From: an uncultured Campylobacter sp.
Lineage (GTDB): Bacteria > Campylobacterota > Campylobacteria > Campylobacterales > Campylobacteraceae
Assembly: GCF_938039245.1 (NCBI RefSeq)
Contig: NZ_CALHVN010000013.1
Span: forward strand, 1 to 37,421
Direction: 5' to 3'
DNA length: 37,421 nucleotides
Within the stretch, counting starts at the first letter, position 1. Each line of letters begins with the position of its first letter. The position numbers and the translations under genes are program-made. Positions 1 to 7,822 of this stretch are shown in pieces. The notes under the pieces are model-generated. The model made no database searches and was not told where the DNA came from. It saw only the letters and a program-made list of their open reading frames with translations.

Positions 1-324
1 ACGAGCCTAATCATGGGGCGAGGCCTGGGCGCGGACGTGGCGCTGATCACGGACGGCAGATTTAGCGGCGCTACGAGAGGGCTAAGTATCGGGCACGTAA
101 GCCCGGAAGCTGCCGAGGGCGGCACGATCGGTCTAATAGAGGACGGCGATATAATCGACATCGACGTGGATACGTACGCGATAAACGTGCGCCTAAGCGA
201 GGCCGAAATCGCTGAACGCAGAGCTAAATTTAAGCCGATTGAAAAACCGCTGCCGTTTCGCTGGCTACGGATGTACCGCAAGCTTGTAACAAACGCTAGC
301 AACGGAGCGATTTTGGAGGCGTAA
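1..324 (+). CDS. ilvD: Dihydroxy-acid dehydratase, C-terminal part
   Basis: This is the C-terminal part of the Fe-S dehydratase that converts 2,3-dihydroxy-isovalerate or -methylvalerate to the 2-keto acid in valine and isoleucine synthesis. The frame is open from the first base, so the gene begins outside the window. Visible IlvD/Edd hallmarks are ALITDGRFSGATRG near the start and GHVSPEA shortly after. The following DGDIIDIDV stretch fits the C-terminal beta-barrel domain. The product ends normally, with a TAA at 322-324, and a strong hairpin follows at once. Nothing suggests damage. Only about 108 residues of a roughly 560-residue family are seen. Confidence 0.95.
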   Translation, partial: TSLIMGRGLGADVALITDGRFSGATRGLSIGHVSPEAAEGGTIGLIEDGDIIDIDVDTYAINVRLSEAEIAERRAKFKPIEKPLPFRWLRMYRKLVTNASNGAILEA

Positions 325-345
325 TGCGCCTCAAATTTTAAAATA

Positions 346-382
346 TGCCACCGTAAATTTGATCAAATTTACGGTGGTTTTG
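346..382 (+). terminator. Terminator after ilvD
   Basis: A perfect 30-bp palindrome at 348-377 (arm CCACCGTAAATTTGA and its complement) starts 23 bases after the ilvD stop and is followed by TTTT. It reads as an intrinsic terminator for ilvD. The T tract is short. Confidence 0.75.
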
Positions 383-1213
383 CTAAATTCTCGCGCGATT
401 TTTATTGGTAAAAGCCTCAAATTTACTTCGGCTAGGCGCATCTAATACTTAGCCGTGATATTAGAATAGTGAGGTGCTTTGCGGTTGTTTGCAGACGACA
501 AGCTCGATCCAGTATGACGCGAGAAATAGAGGCTTTGAGGTGCTTAAAACCTAGTAGATCGGACCGACACTACGTTTCATTGTTAAAAACCTTAAGTTTC
601 TTGATTTTAGGCACGGCGGGCTTTGTTCTATTTTTGCCTTGTTTCATGGTAGCGGGTCAATAATCTTGTCTTATTTGCAAAGTGAAATCTGCCACGCCTA
701 GCCGTTCTTTTGCTTATATTTTTGCGATTAAATTTCATGATTTGAACAGGGTTTTGCTAGTGCGTTTATAAAAACTTTAGCTATGTTGTTTTGTAGATAA
801 ACTGCCGAAAGCGAAGTAGTACTGCGTTAAAATTTGGGCAAAATTTGGCGAACATGCTGTTAACTTTTTGTATGACGTTACGACTAGAGCAAAAGTTACG
901 AGTGAACAGGCATACGAAAATCTATTTGTGTTTATCATAGTACTTATTTTAAAATCGCTGCTAAAATTTGTAAGTTTCTATGAGTATCACTCCTCCCCTA
1001 GCACGTACGTGCTGCCAGGCTTGTAAATGGATGCCGCCACACCGTCTTCTTATGCCCTCGTTTCACCACTGGCTTTTTTGTGCTCCTTATGCAGAAACTA
1101 CATAAGATGGTTATTGCAGCGTGTTTTTCAGTTTGCACAGAAGAAAGCTTCTTGAGTCTCGACTACGTTTTTTGAGGCTATAGAGTAGATCGGCTATTAA
1201 AATTTATAAAAAT
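383..1213. other. Intergenic stretch without a supported gene
   Basis: I see no convincing gene here. A 64-codon plus-strand ORF at 469-663 ends in a hydrophobic stretch but has no good ribosome site and looks accidental. On the minus strand, 987-1046 reads GVAASIYKPGSTYVLGEE then a stop, which could be the tail of a decayed gene, but I cannot name it. A perfect 14-bp palindrome, AGCACGTACGTGCT, lies at 1000-1013. The stretch separates ilvD from the AT-rich defence-like operon and probably belongs to the same accessory insertion. Confidence 0.5.
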
Positions 1214-2076
1214 TCAAACATCTCTCCGTGCAGCCCATTGTGTATGCTCACGGCTAAAAGCATTTTCTGCATCTCCTACAAATTTGGAAAACTCATCTTC
1301 AGTATTTATTCTTTCTAATTGTTCATTAATAAACCCTATTTCATGAGCTGTTAATGCATAAGAAGCCGAAAGTTCAGTAAATCGTTTTGCCTGCATCCAG
1401 CTTAAAAGGCTTGCTGCTAGTGCAATAATTACATCTACAGGCAAATAAATAGGATTAATTCCCGTAACTTTTAGTATTGCCAGCACTACCCCAATGAAAT
1501 TAGCAATAACTAAACCCAAAAAAAATGAATTTGCCTTTTTCTTATTAAAGGCAGCTTTTTTAGCGTACCATTCCCTCTGATCTCTTATCCGTTTCTCACA
1601 GTAATTGTTTTTGCGATTATCTAAAGATGAAGAGCGCATTTCTTGCATTACATCCGTAAACTGCTCTTGATCGGCATAGTCTGTCAATTTGCTACAAATA
1701 TCCTGATTTTGTTCAAAAATCATTTTTAATGATTGTTTAAAGTCATTCTTGGCTATCGAATCTTTAGTTTGGAACGGCTCTGCCCTACTAACATAACGCC
1801 AAGTAATAGTTTTTACTGATTCGGCAACTGCGCGACCTGCATACCAATAGCGATCCGGTTTAGCTCCCCATAGATAAGCAGAACAACCTAATGCAGAAAC
1901 TAGGGTCAATAACTGCACGGCATATATCCATTTATTAGTAATATTAATAGTTGACAAAATAGCCGCTACAATAAGTACAACTAAATGAATCATCAATATG
2001 CAAAAAAATGCTTCTGCGAATCTAGTGATAATTTATCTGCTGAACGATACAGCGCAGGAAAATCTTGTTCTTCCAT
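1214..2076 (-). CDS. SLATT/DUF4231 four-helix membrane protein, frame interrupted
   Basis: This is the likely membrane effector of the operon. The long frame (1214-1996) has no good start and would have to begin at TTG. A proper ATG lies at 2076 with AGGAG six bases before it. That frame reads MEEQDFPALYRSADKLSL and stops after 27 codons (TGA at 1993-1995). Adding one T to the seven-T run (2002-2008, A7 on the plus strand) joins the two frames into a protein of about 287 residues. The joined protein has two helix pairs, one at the N-terminus and one near its last third. Between them is YWYAGRAVAESVKTITWRY, and near the end are a WMQAKRFTEL segment and the terminal EHTQWAARR. These are marks of the SLATT_3/SLATT_1 tandem (DUF4231). 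SLATT proteins are proposed pore-forming effectors in nucleotide-signal defence systems. The gap is a real mutation, a slippage switch, programmed -1 frameshifting or a sequencing error. It follows two TIR-like genes in one operon. Confidence 0.8.
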
Positions 2077-2085
2077 TAATATCTC

Positions 2086-2562
2086 CTAAATTTTATATCC
2101 TAATTCTTGATAAACTATATCCTTATAGTACCAATTTCCATTATCGTTCATTTGATAATTCTTTAAGGCATATGCGATAATTTGAGGAGAAAATGATACA
2201 AAAATAGCACCAATATCCTGGATTATTTTAGGACAAGTATTTGGATTCATGTAACGAGTGCCATCAAGATTGACGCCAATAATGCGGCAATCTTTTTCCA
2301 AGGCAACTTCTAGTTCCCAACGTACATATTTATGTTTGGATTTTGTATCTTGCCCAATTAAAGAAATAAAAGTTCCAGCCATATTTATACGCTCCCTGCA
2401 TTTCCTTTTAATATACGCCTCATTTTCGGAATTAATTTCCTGAGCCAACTGGCAATCAACAAAATTAAAATCAATTTTTGAATTATTTTTCCAAGCGGAC
2501 ATAAGCCAATAAGAACGAATATCTGTGCTGCTGAAGCCAACAAATGTTCTAGGTAATCCCAT
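2086..2562 (-). CDS. TIR-like (MTH538/ThsB-type) protein, second copy
   Basis: A 158-residue protein with a TIR-like fold of the DUF1863/MTH538 class to which Thoeris ThsB belongs. I start it at ATG 2562 (MGLPRTFVGFSSTD), ten bases after the previous stop and behind a GGGG ribosome site. A longer reading from 2628 would run into the upstream gene. The first strand is TFVGFSSTD, the middle strand TFISLIG, and YVRWELEVALEKD holds the conserved Trp-Glu pair with Glu83. By analogy with TIR NADases this Glu is the likely catalytic residue. It shares only the general pattern with the first TIR-like protein, so the two have distinct sequences and perhaps distinct triggers. Its TAG stop overlaps the ribosome site of the SLATT gene, implying coupled translation. 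The gene is clearly more AT-rich than the flanking housekeeping genes. Confidence 0.8.
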   Translation of the reverse strand: MGLPRTFVGFSSTDIRSYWLMSAWKNNSKIDFNFVDCQLAQEINSENEAYIKRKCRERINMAGTFISLIGQDTKSKHKYVRWELEVALEKDCRIIGVNLDGTRYMNPNTCPKIIQDIGAIFVSFSPQIIAYALKNYQMNDNGNWYYKDIVYQELGYKI

Positions 2563-2572
2563 TTTAGCCCCA

Positions 2573-2977
2573 TTATTTAGCATATTCGCGAATAGCCTGA
2601 ACAATTGATTCGGTATTCCAACGAACATTTACAATTGAATTATCAAAAACAACTCTGGAAATTCGTTCTTGTCCACGAGGAATAATGCCCACAATAGGAA
2701 TATCTAACTCTTTCGCAGTTTCTATTTCCCATTTCATCCAATCACTATGACTTGTATAGATGCCAGCTAGAGCAAGGACTATATTTGAATTTTCAATTCT
2801 TCTTTTTAACACCGATTTAATATATTTTGCATTTTCAGAGTTAATAGGTTCCTCTTTTGTTGCTTCATTTGGCTTATAGAAAAAATAGTTTCTGCTATCA
2901 AGCAATTTATAAAGTGATTTAAGGTCATCAGAATGATCCCAAGAATGACTAATAAAAATATTGTATGTTTTAGCCAC
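2573..2977 (-). CDS. TIR-like (ThsB-type) protein, first copy
   Basis: A 134-residue TIR-like protein, first gene of the operon. It starts at GTG 2977 with GAGGAG six bases upstream (2984-2989). The N-terminus YNIFISHSW is the first strand and box 1 of TIR-like proteins. NIVLALAGIYTS is the next core strand. SDWMKWEIETAKELDIPIVG carries the W-x-x-x-E pattern with Trp80 and Glu84, the expected NAD-cleaving glutamate. The C-terminal NVRWNTESIVQAIRE is typical of this family. In Thoeris, ThsB proteins sense infection and make a cyclic ADP-ribose isomer that activates the effector. That role is inferred here from family and from the neighbouring second TIR-like and SLATT genes. No ThsA (SIR2-SLOG or macro domain) is present. 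Confidence 0.82.
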   Translation of the reverse strand: MAKTYNIFISHSWDHSDDLKSLYKLLDSRNYFFYKPNEATKEEPINSENAKYIKSVLKRRIENSNIVLALAGIYTSHSDWMKWEIETAKELDIPIVGIIPRGQERISRVVFDNSIVNVRWNTESIVQAIREYAK

Positions 2978-3104
2978 GAATAACTCCTCGTTAATTAAAA
3001 TTTAAATGAGATTGACTAGACGTAAAGCATTTACTCCTAGAATAACCTCGCCACATACCCCACCAACCTGTCCTGTTTTTCCATCAACTATGGCTAGCAA
3101 ATCT

Positions 3105-3332
3105 TCACCAGTGAGCAGACTTTGCGGCGTCTGCTAAATTTACGGCCAAGTAGTAGCACCTCTTCGGCAAGTTTATTTTACTCTCGTCTTTTAGGGCTTT
3201 TATCGCTTTTTCGACCTCTTTTTATCTGTGTTTAGTGCCTGAACCATCTTGCCAGCTTTCATCGGCTCGGATGCCACTAATAGTTTCAGGATTTGCTCTT
3301 TTATTTCTCTATTTGGACTAAATTTACGATGA
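3105..3332 (-). pseudogene. Remnant of a C-terminal winged-helix domain
   Basis: The minus strand reads EQILKLLVASEPMKAGKMVQ, then after a shift of one base EVEKAIKALKDESKINLPKR, then CYYLAVNL and a stop at 3105-3107. This matches the common small winged-helix domain pattern (KAGEIAE..., DKKEVDKAIKxLKxEGKI, SPKRCYY). One base is missing at an A-run just before EVEK, and the frame has no start codon: an in-frame stop lies at about 3350. It is therefore decapitated and frameshifted. It lies upstream of the TIR operon and could be the remains of its regulator or of an unrelated gene. Confidence 0.6.
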
Positions 3333-3391
3333 CATTATAGCGAATAGACTTTATATAATCCAGCAAAAAATCTATTTGACGGATGTAAAAT

Positions 3392-3728
3392 TTATAGTGA
3401 GAGTCTAAGTGCTTTGTTTTGGATTATTTGTAAAATTGAGCCACCCAAAAGACGGTTTAAATTTAAATTTCCAAGAACAAGAACTTTATTTGCTTCATCT
3501 TCTCTTGTTGCGACATAAAATTTGCCCTCCTTTACACTTATAGCCTCTTTAAAGCTCAGCGCATCCGTCCCTAAACCACCCTCCTAAAAGTCGCAGAGCT
3601 AGTATGGCGGATACGTCCATTTGAGTAAAATTTAAAGCTGCAAAATCGCCGATTTCTAAAATTTGAGCCGGTTTTTGTAACGGCAAACTAAGTCCGCTTT
3701 GCCGAAGCGCCAAACCTCCGAATTTTGC
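3392..3728 (-). pseudogene. Decayed coding sequence, family not recognised
   Basis: Two overlapping minus-strand frames read like one protein broken near 3580. The upstream frame gives SGLSLPLQKPAQILEIGDFA and LNFTQMDVSAILALRLLGG. The downstream frame continues TDALSFKEAISVKEGKFYVA and ends LNRLLGGSILQIIQNKALRL before a TAA at 3392-3394. No start codon is found. The codon choice is coding-like, so I read it as a relic rather than random sequence. I cannot assign a family. Confidence 0.45.
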
Positions 3729-3818
3729 TTACGATGGTTAAATTTATGCCCGCGCATAAGCCTTAAAAATTTTATGGATCTTGCTAGCACTGAATTTAGC
3801 CGCACGATTTACTCAAAT

Positions 3819-4964
3819 TCACTTTGCCAGCTCAAAAATCGCTTTGATATTTTCCTTCGTATAGAGCTTATCTTTGCGCCAGTTTGCCGCGTAGTCGTAG
3901 GCTAAATTTACGACTTCATCTAGCGTTTCGCCCTCTATACCGACGGCTTTTAGGCTAACGGGAGCGCCGATTTTGCTAAGCCATGCTTTAAAGGCGGCGA
4001 TGCCTTCGTTAGCTGAGTTTACGCCGAAAATCTCGCGCGCAAAACGCTCGAACGCGCCCAAATTTCGGCTCTTATACCACTTCATCCACGCAGGCATTAT
4101 GACTGCTAGACCAGCTCCGTGCGCGCAGTTTACGACCGCGCTCATGGCGTGCTCGAGCATGTGGTTTGGGTAGGAGTAGCCGTGCGTGCCGACGTATGTT
4201 AGTCCGTTTAGCGCCATCGTCGCCACCCAGGCAAACTCGGCTCTAGCATCGTAGTCGTCGGGGTCAGCTAGTAAAATTTCGGTCGTTTTCATCACGGTTT
4301 TGATGTTGGCTTCGATGTAGAGGTTGATGATGCTAGGCTGCACGCTTGCGGTGAAGTAGCCCTCGATGCTGTGCGCGATGACGTCGGCGGCGGAGTAGGC
4401 TAGATACTCGCGGCTCACGCTAGCTTGTAGCTGCGGGTTTACGACCGAGACTAGCGGATATAGGACGTCGCCGTGGATGGAGAATTTTTGCTTCGTGGCT
4501 TCGTTTGTTACGACCGCGCCCGAGTTCATCTCGCTACCGGTTGCCGCAAGGGTAATGACGTCAAAAATTTTTAGCGCGCGGCTCGGGTTTTTACCAGTGA
4601 AAAAGTCCCACACGTCGCCCCCATATAGCGCGCCAGCGGCGATGGCTTTAGCGCTATCTAGACAGGAGCCTCCGCCTACGCTTAGCACGCTATCGGCGTT
4701 AAATTTCCTAGCTAGCTCGATGCCTTCGTAAACTTTGCTTAGCACGGGGTTGCTAACTACGCCGCCAAGCTCTATAAACTCTATGCCGTTTTCTTTTAGG
4801 CTTGCCGTGACCTTGTCAAAGAGTCCGTCTTTTTTGATGCGGTCGCTACCGTAGATCAGTAGGGTTCTTTTAGCGTCAAATTCGCGCATATAAAGCCCGA
4901 TATTTCGCTCTTTATCTCTGCCGAATTCGATTTTTACGGGGTTATGAAAAGTGAAGTCAAACAT
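3819..4964 (-). CDS. Iron-containing alcohol dehydrogenase (YqhD/butanol dehydrogenase type)
   Basis: A 381-residue NAD(P)H-dependent alcohol or aldehyde reductase of the Fe-ADH family, BDH/YqhD branch, expected in the cytoplasm. GGGS (97-100) binds the cofactor phosphates, and ATGSEMN (141-147) is the family signature. The metal ligands are Asp194 and His198 (ADVIAHSIEGYF), His268 (NHMLEHAMSA) and His282 (CAHGAGLAVI). All are present, so the enzyme should be active. The start ATG at 4964 has AAGGAGA seven bases before it. It stands alone, with a -10 box at 4991-4996 lying inside a striking inverted repeat. The physiological substrate cannot be told from sequence; reactive short-chain aldehydes are typical for YqhD. 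Confidence 0.9.
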   Translation of the reverse strand: MFDFTFHNPVKIEFGRDKERNIGLYMREFDAKRTLLIYGSDRIKKDGLFDKVTASLKENGIEFIELGGVVSNPVLSKVYEGIELARKFNADSVLSVGGGSCLDSAKAIAAGALYGGDVWDFFTGKNPSRALKIFDVITLAATGSEMNSGAVVTNEATKQKFSIHGDVLYPLVSVVNPQLQASVSREYLAYSAADVIAHSIEGYFTASVQPSIINLYIEANIKTVMKTTEILLADPDDYDARAEFAWVATMALNGLTYVGTHGYSYPNHMLEHAMSAVVNCAHGAGLAVIMPAWMKWYKSRNLGAFERFAREIFGVNSANEGIAAFKAWLSKIGAPVSLKAVGIEGETLDEVVNLAYDYAANWRKDKLYTKENIKAIFELAK

Positions 4965-5029
4965 CTCGTTCTCCTTAAAATTTTAGCTTCATTATAGCGA
5001 CAAAAGCTAAAATTTAAGTAGAACGAGAT
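4963..5029. repeat. Near-perfect 26-bp inverted repeat across the adh promoter and start
   Basis: The arms at 4963-4989 and 5004-5029 are complementary except for one mismatch and one single-base indel. The 14-base centre plus left edge holds the -10 box (ATTATA at 4991-4996, TATAAT on the minus strand). The gene-proximal arm covers the ribosome site and two bases of the start codon of the alcohol dehydrogenase. A transcript starting at the expected site would contain only the proximal arm, so hairpin masking of the start would need a promoter further upstream. Confidence 0.8.
4991..4996 (-). promoter_or_regulatory. -10 box of the alcohol dehydrogenase gene
   Basis: TATAAT on the minus strand, 27 bases before the ATG. 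It fits the Campylobacter sigma-70 pattern, in which the -10 is strong and the -35 weak. Confidence 0.6.
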
Positions 5030-5043
5030 TTGCAAATCAGCGC

Positions 5044-5172
5044 TTATTCGCGCAAATTTCCAAAGTATTTGTCGTCGTTTTTCTCGACGTGTTTGATGTT
5101 AAAATGGACGAATTTATATCCGCCAAAAAGCGCCAAAACCCAAAGAAAAAGAAAAACTATCGCTTCTATCAT
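5044..5172 (-). CDS. Small single-helix membrane protein after cydB (CydX-like candidate)
   Basis: A 42-residue ORF that starts eight bases after the cydB stop, with AAGGA in front of its ATG (5172). It reads MIEAIVFLFLWVLALFGGYK and then a charged tail ending in YFGNLRE. One membrane helix near the N-terminus followed by a hydrophilic tail is the layout of CydX/YbgT, the small third subunit of bd oxidases. Position and size also fit. The sequence itself is too short for a firm family call, so the role is inference. Confidence 0.6.
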   Translation of the reverse strand: MIEAIVFLFLWVLALFGGYKFVHFNIKHVEKNDDKYFGNLRE

Positions 5173-5180
5173 TTTTATCC

Positions 5181-6299
5181 TTAATATGCGTGATGATCGC
5201 GCTCTATCTCGCTTGCGGTGATCTTTTTGCTATCCATCGCGCGCCAAACCGCGACGATATAGCCCAAAACTACGGGTACCAAAAAGCTTACGTAAAACAT
5301 TACGTTTAGCGTGTAGCGGCTGGAGCTCGCGTTTTTGATAGTTAGCGAGCTTTGTAAATCGCTAAACGACGGATAAAACGCCGTACCGTTTAGCCCCGAT
5401 ATCAAAAATAACGCGGTAACTACGAGCACGACACCCGCGCCAAAAGGCACGATGCCGTAGATGCTTTTCGTAAACGCGCCCTTAAATACGCCAAACAGCA
5501 CGCCGCAAACGCCCGCGACCGCCGCAACGGCTATTATCGGCATATCGGCGAAATTACGAGCGTATTTAAACGCGACTACGGAAACTTCGCCCGCTTCGTC
5601 GTAACCAAAGCCCGGCTTACTAAGCACCCAAGCGGCAAAAGCTAGAAAAAACGGTAAAAACAAAATCGTATTTTTTAGCGCCGCTTTTCTGGCGCTAGCT
5701 CTTATCTCCTCATCGTCGATGTTGTTGATGAGGTAGAGCGCTCCGCCCACGCGAGAGAGAAAAAATACCGCGATGCCTAGCGGATAGAGCATGATATTGC
5801 CCAGCGCTTCAAGTCCGCGAAACGGCGTTTGCCACTGTACGAAGTTGTGCTCGTTTAGTAAAAAATCGCTTCCAGAAAAAAACGTGCTAACCGCCATGCC
5901 GATGAGTATAACGCCCAAAGAGCCGTTGATGAAAAGGAAAATTTCATAGGTTTTTTGGCCTAGGAAGTTGTCCGGTTTTTTGCGGTATTCGTAGCTCACG
6001 GCTTGGAGGATAAAGCAAAACAAAATCGCCAGCCACACCCAGTACGCGCCGCCGAAGCTCGTCGCATAAAACAGCGGAAACGCCGCAAAGCACGCGCCGC
6101 CGAACATTACGAGCGTGGTAAAAGTAAGCTCCCATTTGCGCCCGATAGAATTTATCACCATGTCCTTTTGAAGCTCGTTTTTGCAAAGCCCGAAAAGCAG
6201 CGTCTGCCCGCCCTGAACGAACATCATAAACACTAGCAAACCGCCTAGCAAGCTAACTACGCACCACCAGTAAATTTGTAAAAATTCTAAACTAAGCAT
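5181..6299 (-). CDS. cydB: Cytochrome bd-type quinol oxidase subunit II
   Basis: Subunit II of the bd-type (cyanide-insensitive, CioB-like) quinol oxidase, an inner membrane protein that supports the haem-bearing subunit I in oxygen reduction. I choose ATG 6299 (MLSLEFLQIYWWCVVSLLG), giving 372 residues and an eight-base overlap with the end of cydA. The alternative is a TTG three codons upstream. The protein is almost wholly hydrophobic with about eight to nine helices. FVQGGQTLLF at the end of the first helix is characteristic of CydB. Translation is probably coupled to cydA. Confidence 0.92.
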   Translation of the reverse strand: MLSLEFLQIYWWCVVSLLGGLLVFMMFVQGGQTLLFGLCKNELQKDMVINSIGRKWELTFTTLVMFGGACFAAFPLFYATSFGGAYWVWLAILFCFILQAVSYEYRKKPDNFLGQKTYEIFLFINGSLGVILIGMAVSTFFSGSDFLLNEHNFVQWQTPFRGLEALGNIMLYPLGIAVFFLSRVGGALYLINNIDDEEIRASARKAALKNTILFLPFFLAFAAWVLSKPGFGYDEAGEVSVVAFKYARNFADMPIIAVAAVAGVCGVLFGVFKGAFTKSIYGIVPFGAGVVLVVTALFLISGLNGTAFYPSFSDLQSSLTIKNASSSRYTLNVMFYVSFLVPVVLGYIVAVWRAMDSKKITASEIERDHHAY

Positions 6300-7821
6300 G
6301 GTTTTCAAATCCTATTTTTATCTGTTTTAGCATGATTTTTATCTCGGCTATCAAAAGCGCCGTAAATAAAACGGCAAATAACCAGAACGAAATTTTGACG
6401 TTGGTGTCGGCTAAATTCGTCGCTCCCACCCCCACCGTCATGAGATCTTGCACGACCCACGGCTGGCGCCCTACTTCGGCTACTATCCAGCCCGCCTCGA
6501 TCGCTACCAGTCCTAGCGGGATACTAAATACGCACGCCCACAGCAGCTTTTTGAAATTTTCGATATCGTTTGCCATCGTAAGATACGTAACGACCAAAAA
6601 CAACGCTAAAAAGTAGGTGCCAAGAGCCACCATCAAGTGAAAGCTATAAAACGTAGTGCCGACCGGCGGTACGGCGCTTTCCGGAGATTTTAGGTAGCCG
6701 TAGCCTAGAAATTTCATATTTTGAGCCAGAGTTTGCTCGGCTTGCTCCATCGCGGCTTTATCGCCCGATTTTTTAGCGGCGTTGTAGCTAGCTAGTGCGC
6801 TAACGGCTAGCGAGCCTTTGGCCATCTTGCTTGCGACGCTTTCTATATTTTGCGCTTCGTTGCCGTAGACTAGATCCTCGATGCCCGGAGTAAAGCTATC
6901 AAATTTTCTAGTAGCCATGATTCCAAGCGCGTAAGGCACTTTTAGTTCGAGTAAAAACGTGTCCTTGCCGTCGCCCGATTTTTTAGACGGATCTAGCACG
7001 CCCATCGCGACTAGGCCTGCGTTTTGTTCGCCTTTATAAAGGCCTTCCATCGCGGCTAGTTTCATCGGCTGGGTGTGCGCGACCTGATATGCGCTCTCGT
7101 CGCCGCTAAACATCAAAAACAGCGAGGTCGCAAGCCCGAAGCTCGCCGCTACGACGATTGATTTTTTAGCCATGACTAGGTGGCGTCCCTTTAGGATAAA
7201 CCACGCCGAAATGCCTATAACAAAAAGCGCGCTAGCGACGTAGCCGCTAGTTACGGTGTGTAAAAATTTGATGATGCCTACCGGGCTAAGCGCTACCTCG
7301 AAGAAATTTTCCATTTCCATTCTAGCCGTCGCGGGGTTAAATTTCATACCCACCGGATACTGCATCCAGCCGTTTGCGATAAGGATCCAAAGCGCGCTCA
7401 AATTTGAACCGATAGCCACGAGCCAGGTCGAGACGAGGTGAAATTTCTTGCTAACCTTATCCCAGCCGAAAAACATAACGGCAAAAAACGTCGCCTCCAT
7501 AAAAAATGCGAGCAAGCCCTCGATAGCTAGCGGCGCGCCGAAGATGTCGCCGACAAACCAGCTGTAATTAGCCCAGTTGGTGCCGAACTCAAATTCCATT
7601 ATGATGCCCGTAGCTACGCCGATGGCAAAATTTATACCGAAGAGTTTTAGCCAAAATTTGGTGATTTTTAGCCACTGCTCGCTACCGGTTTTGACGTAAA
7701 TGCTCTCCATAATGGCGATAATAAAACTAAGTCCCAGCGTGAGCGGAACAAACAAAAAGTGGTAAATCGCGGTGAGCGCAAACTGCGCGCGCGACCAATC
7801 GACCGAAGCGATTTCAGACAT
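6292..7821 (-). CDS. cydA: Cytochrome bd-type quinol oxidase subunit I
   Basis: The catalytic subunit (509 residues) of the bd quinol oxidase, which transfers electrons from quinol to oxygen without pumping protons and has high oxygen affinity. Key residues are in the expected places: His21 (axial ligand), His186 and Met394 (haem b558 ligands), Glu99 and Glu107 (proton path), Lys251 and Glu256 in the quinol loop, and GRQPW at 448-452. The quinol loop region is short, as in the CioA type described in Campylobacter. An alanine-rich segment at about 325-365 looks like a lineage-specific insertion. It follows the DUF4492 gene by one base and overlaps cydB, so one transcript carries all. Confidence 0.95.
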   Translation of the reverse strand: MSEIASVDWSRAQFALTAIYHFLFVPLTLGLSFIIAIMESIYVKTGSEQWLKITKFWLKLFGINFAIGVATGIIMEFEFGTNWANYSWFVGDIFGAPLAIEGLLAFFMEATFFAVMFFGWDKVSKKFHLVSTWLVAIGSNLSALWILIANGWMQYPVGMKFNPATARMEMENFFEVALSPVGIIKFLHTVTSGYVASALFVIGISAWFILKGRHLVMAKKSIVVAASFGLATSLFLMFSGDESAYQVAHTQPMKLAAMEGLYKGEQNAGLVAMGVLDPSKKSGDGKDTFLLELKVPYALGIMATRKFDSFTPGIEDLVYGNEAQNIESVASKMAKGSLAVSALASYNAAKKSGDKAAMEQAEQTLAQNMKFLGYGYLKSPESAVPPVGTTFYSFHLMVALGTYFLALFLVVTYLTMANDIENFKKLLWACVFSIPLGLVAIEAGWIVAEVGRQPWVVQDLMTVGVGATNLADTNVKISFWLFAVLFTALLIAEIKIMLKQIKIGFENHA

Positions 7822-7822
7822 T

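Noticed and set aside
469..663. 64-codon plus-strand ORF with a hydrophobic end
   Set aside because: No ribosome site, no recognisable domain, and it lies in a stretch full of stops and AT-rich non-coding words.
1998..2180. Plus-strand ORF opposite the SLATT/TIR junction
   Set aside because: It is the antisense of real minus-strand coding sequence and lacks a ribosome site.
1214..2977. A standard Thoeris ThsA (SIR2-SLOG or macro) gene
   Set aside because: No such domain is present in the operon or flanks. The third gene has SLATT features instead, so I call the system Thoeris-like only.
5944..6236. Overlapping ORFs on both strands inside cydB
   Set aside because: Shadow frames of a clearly conserved membrane protein gene.
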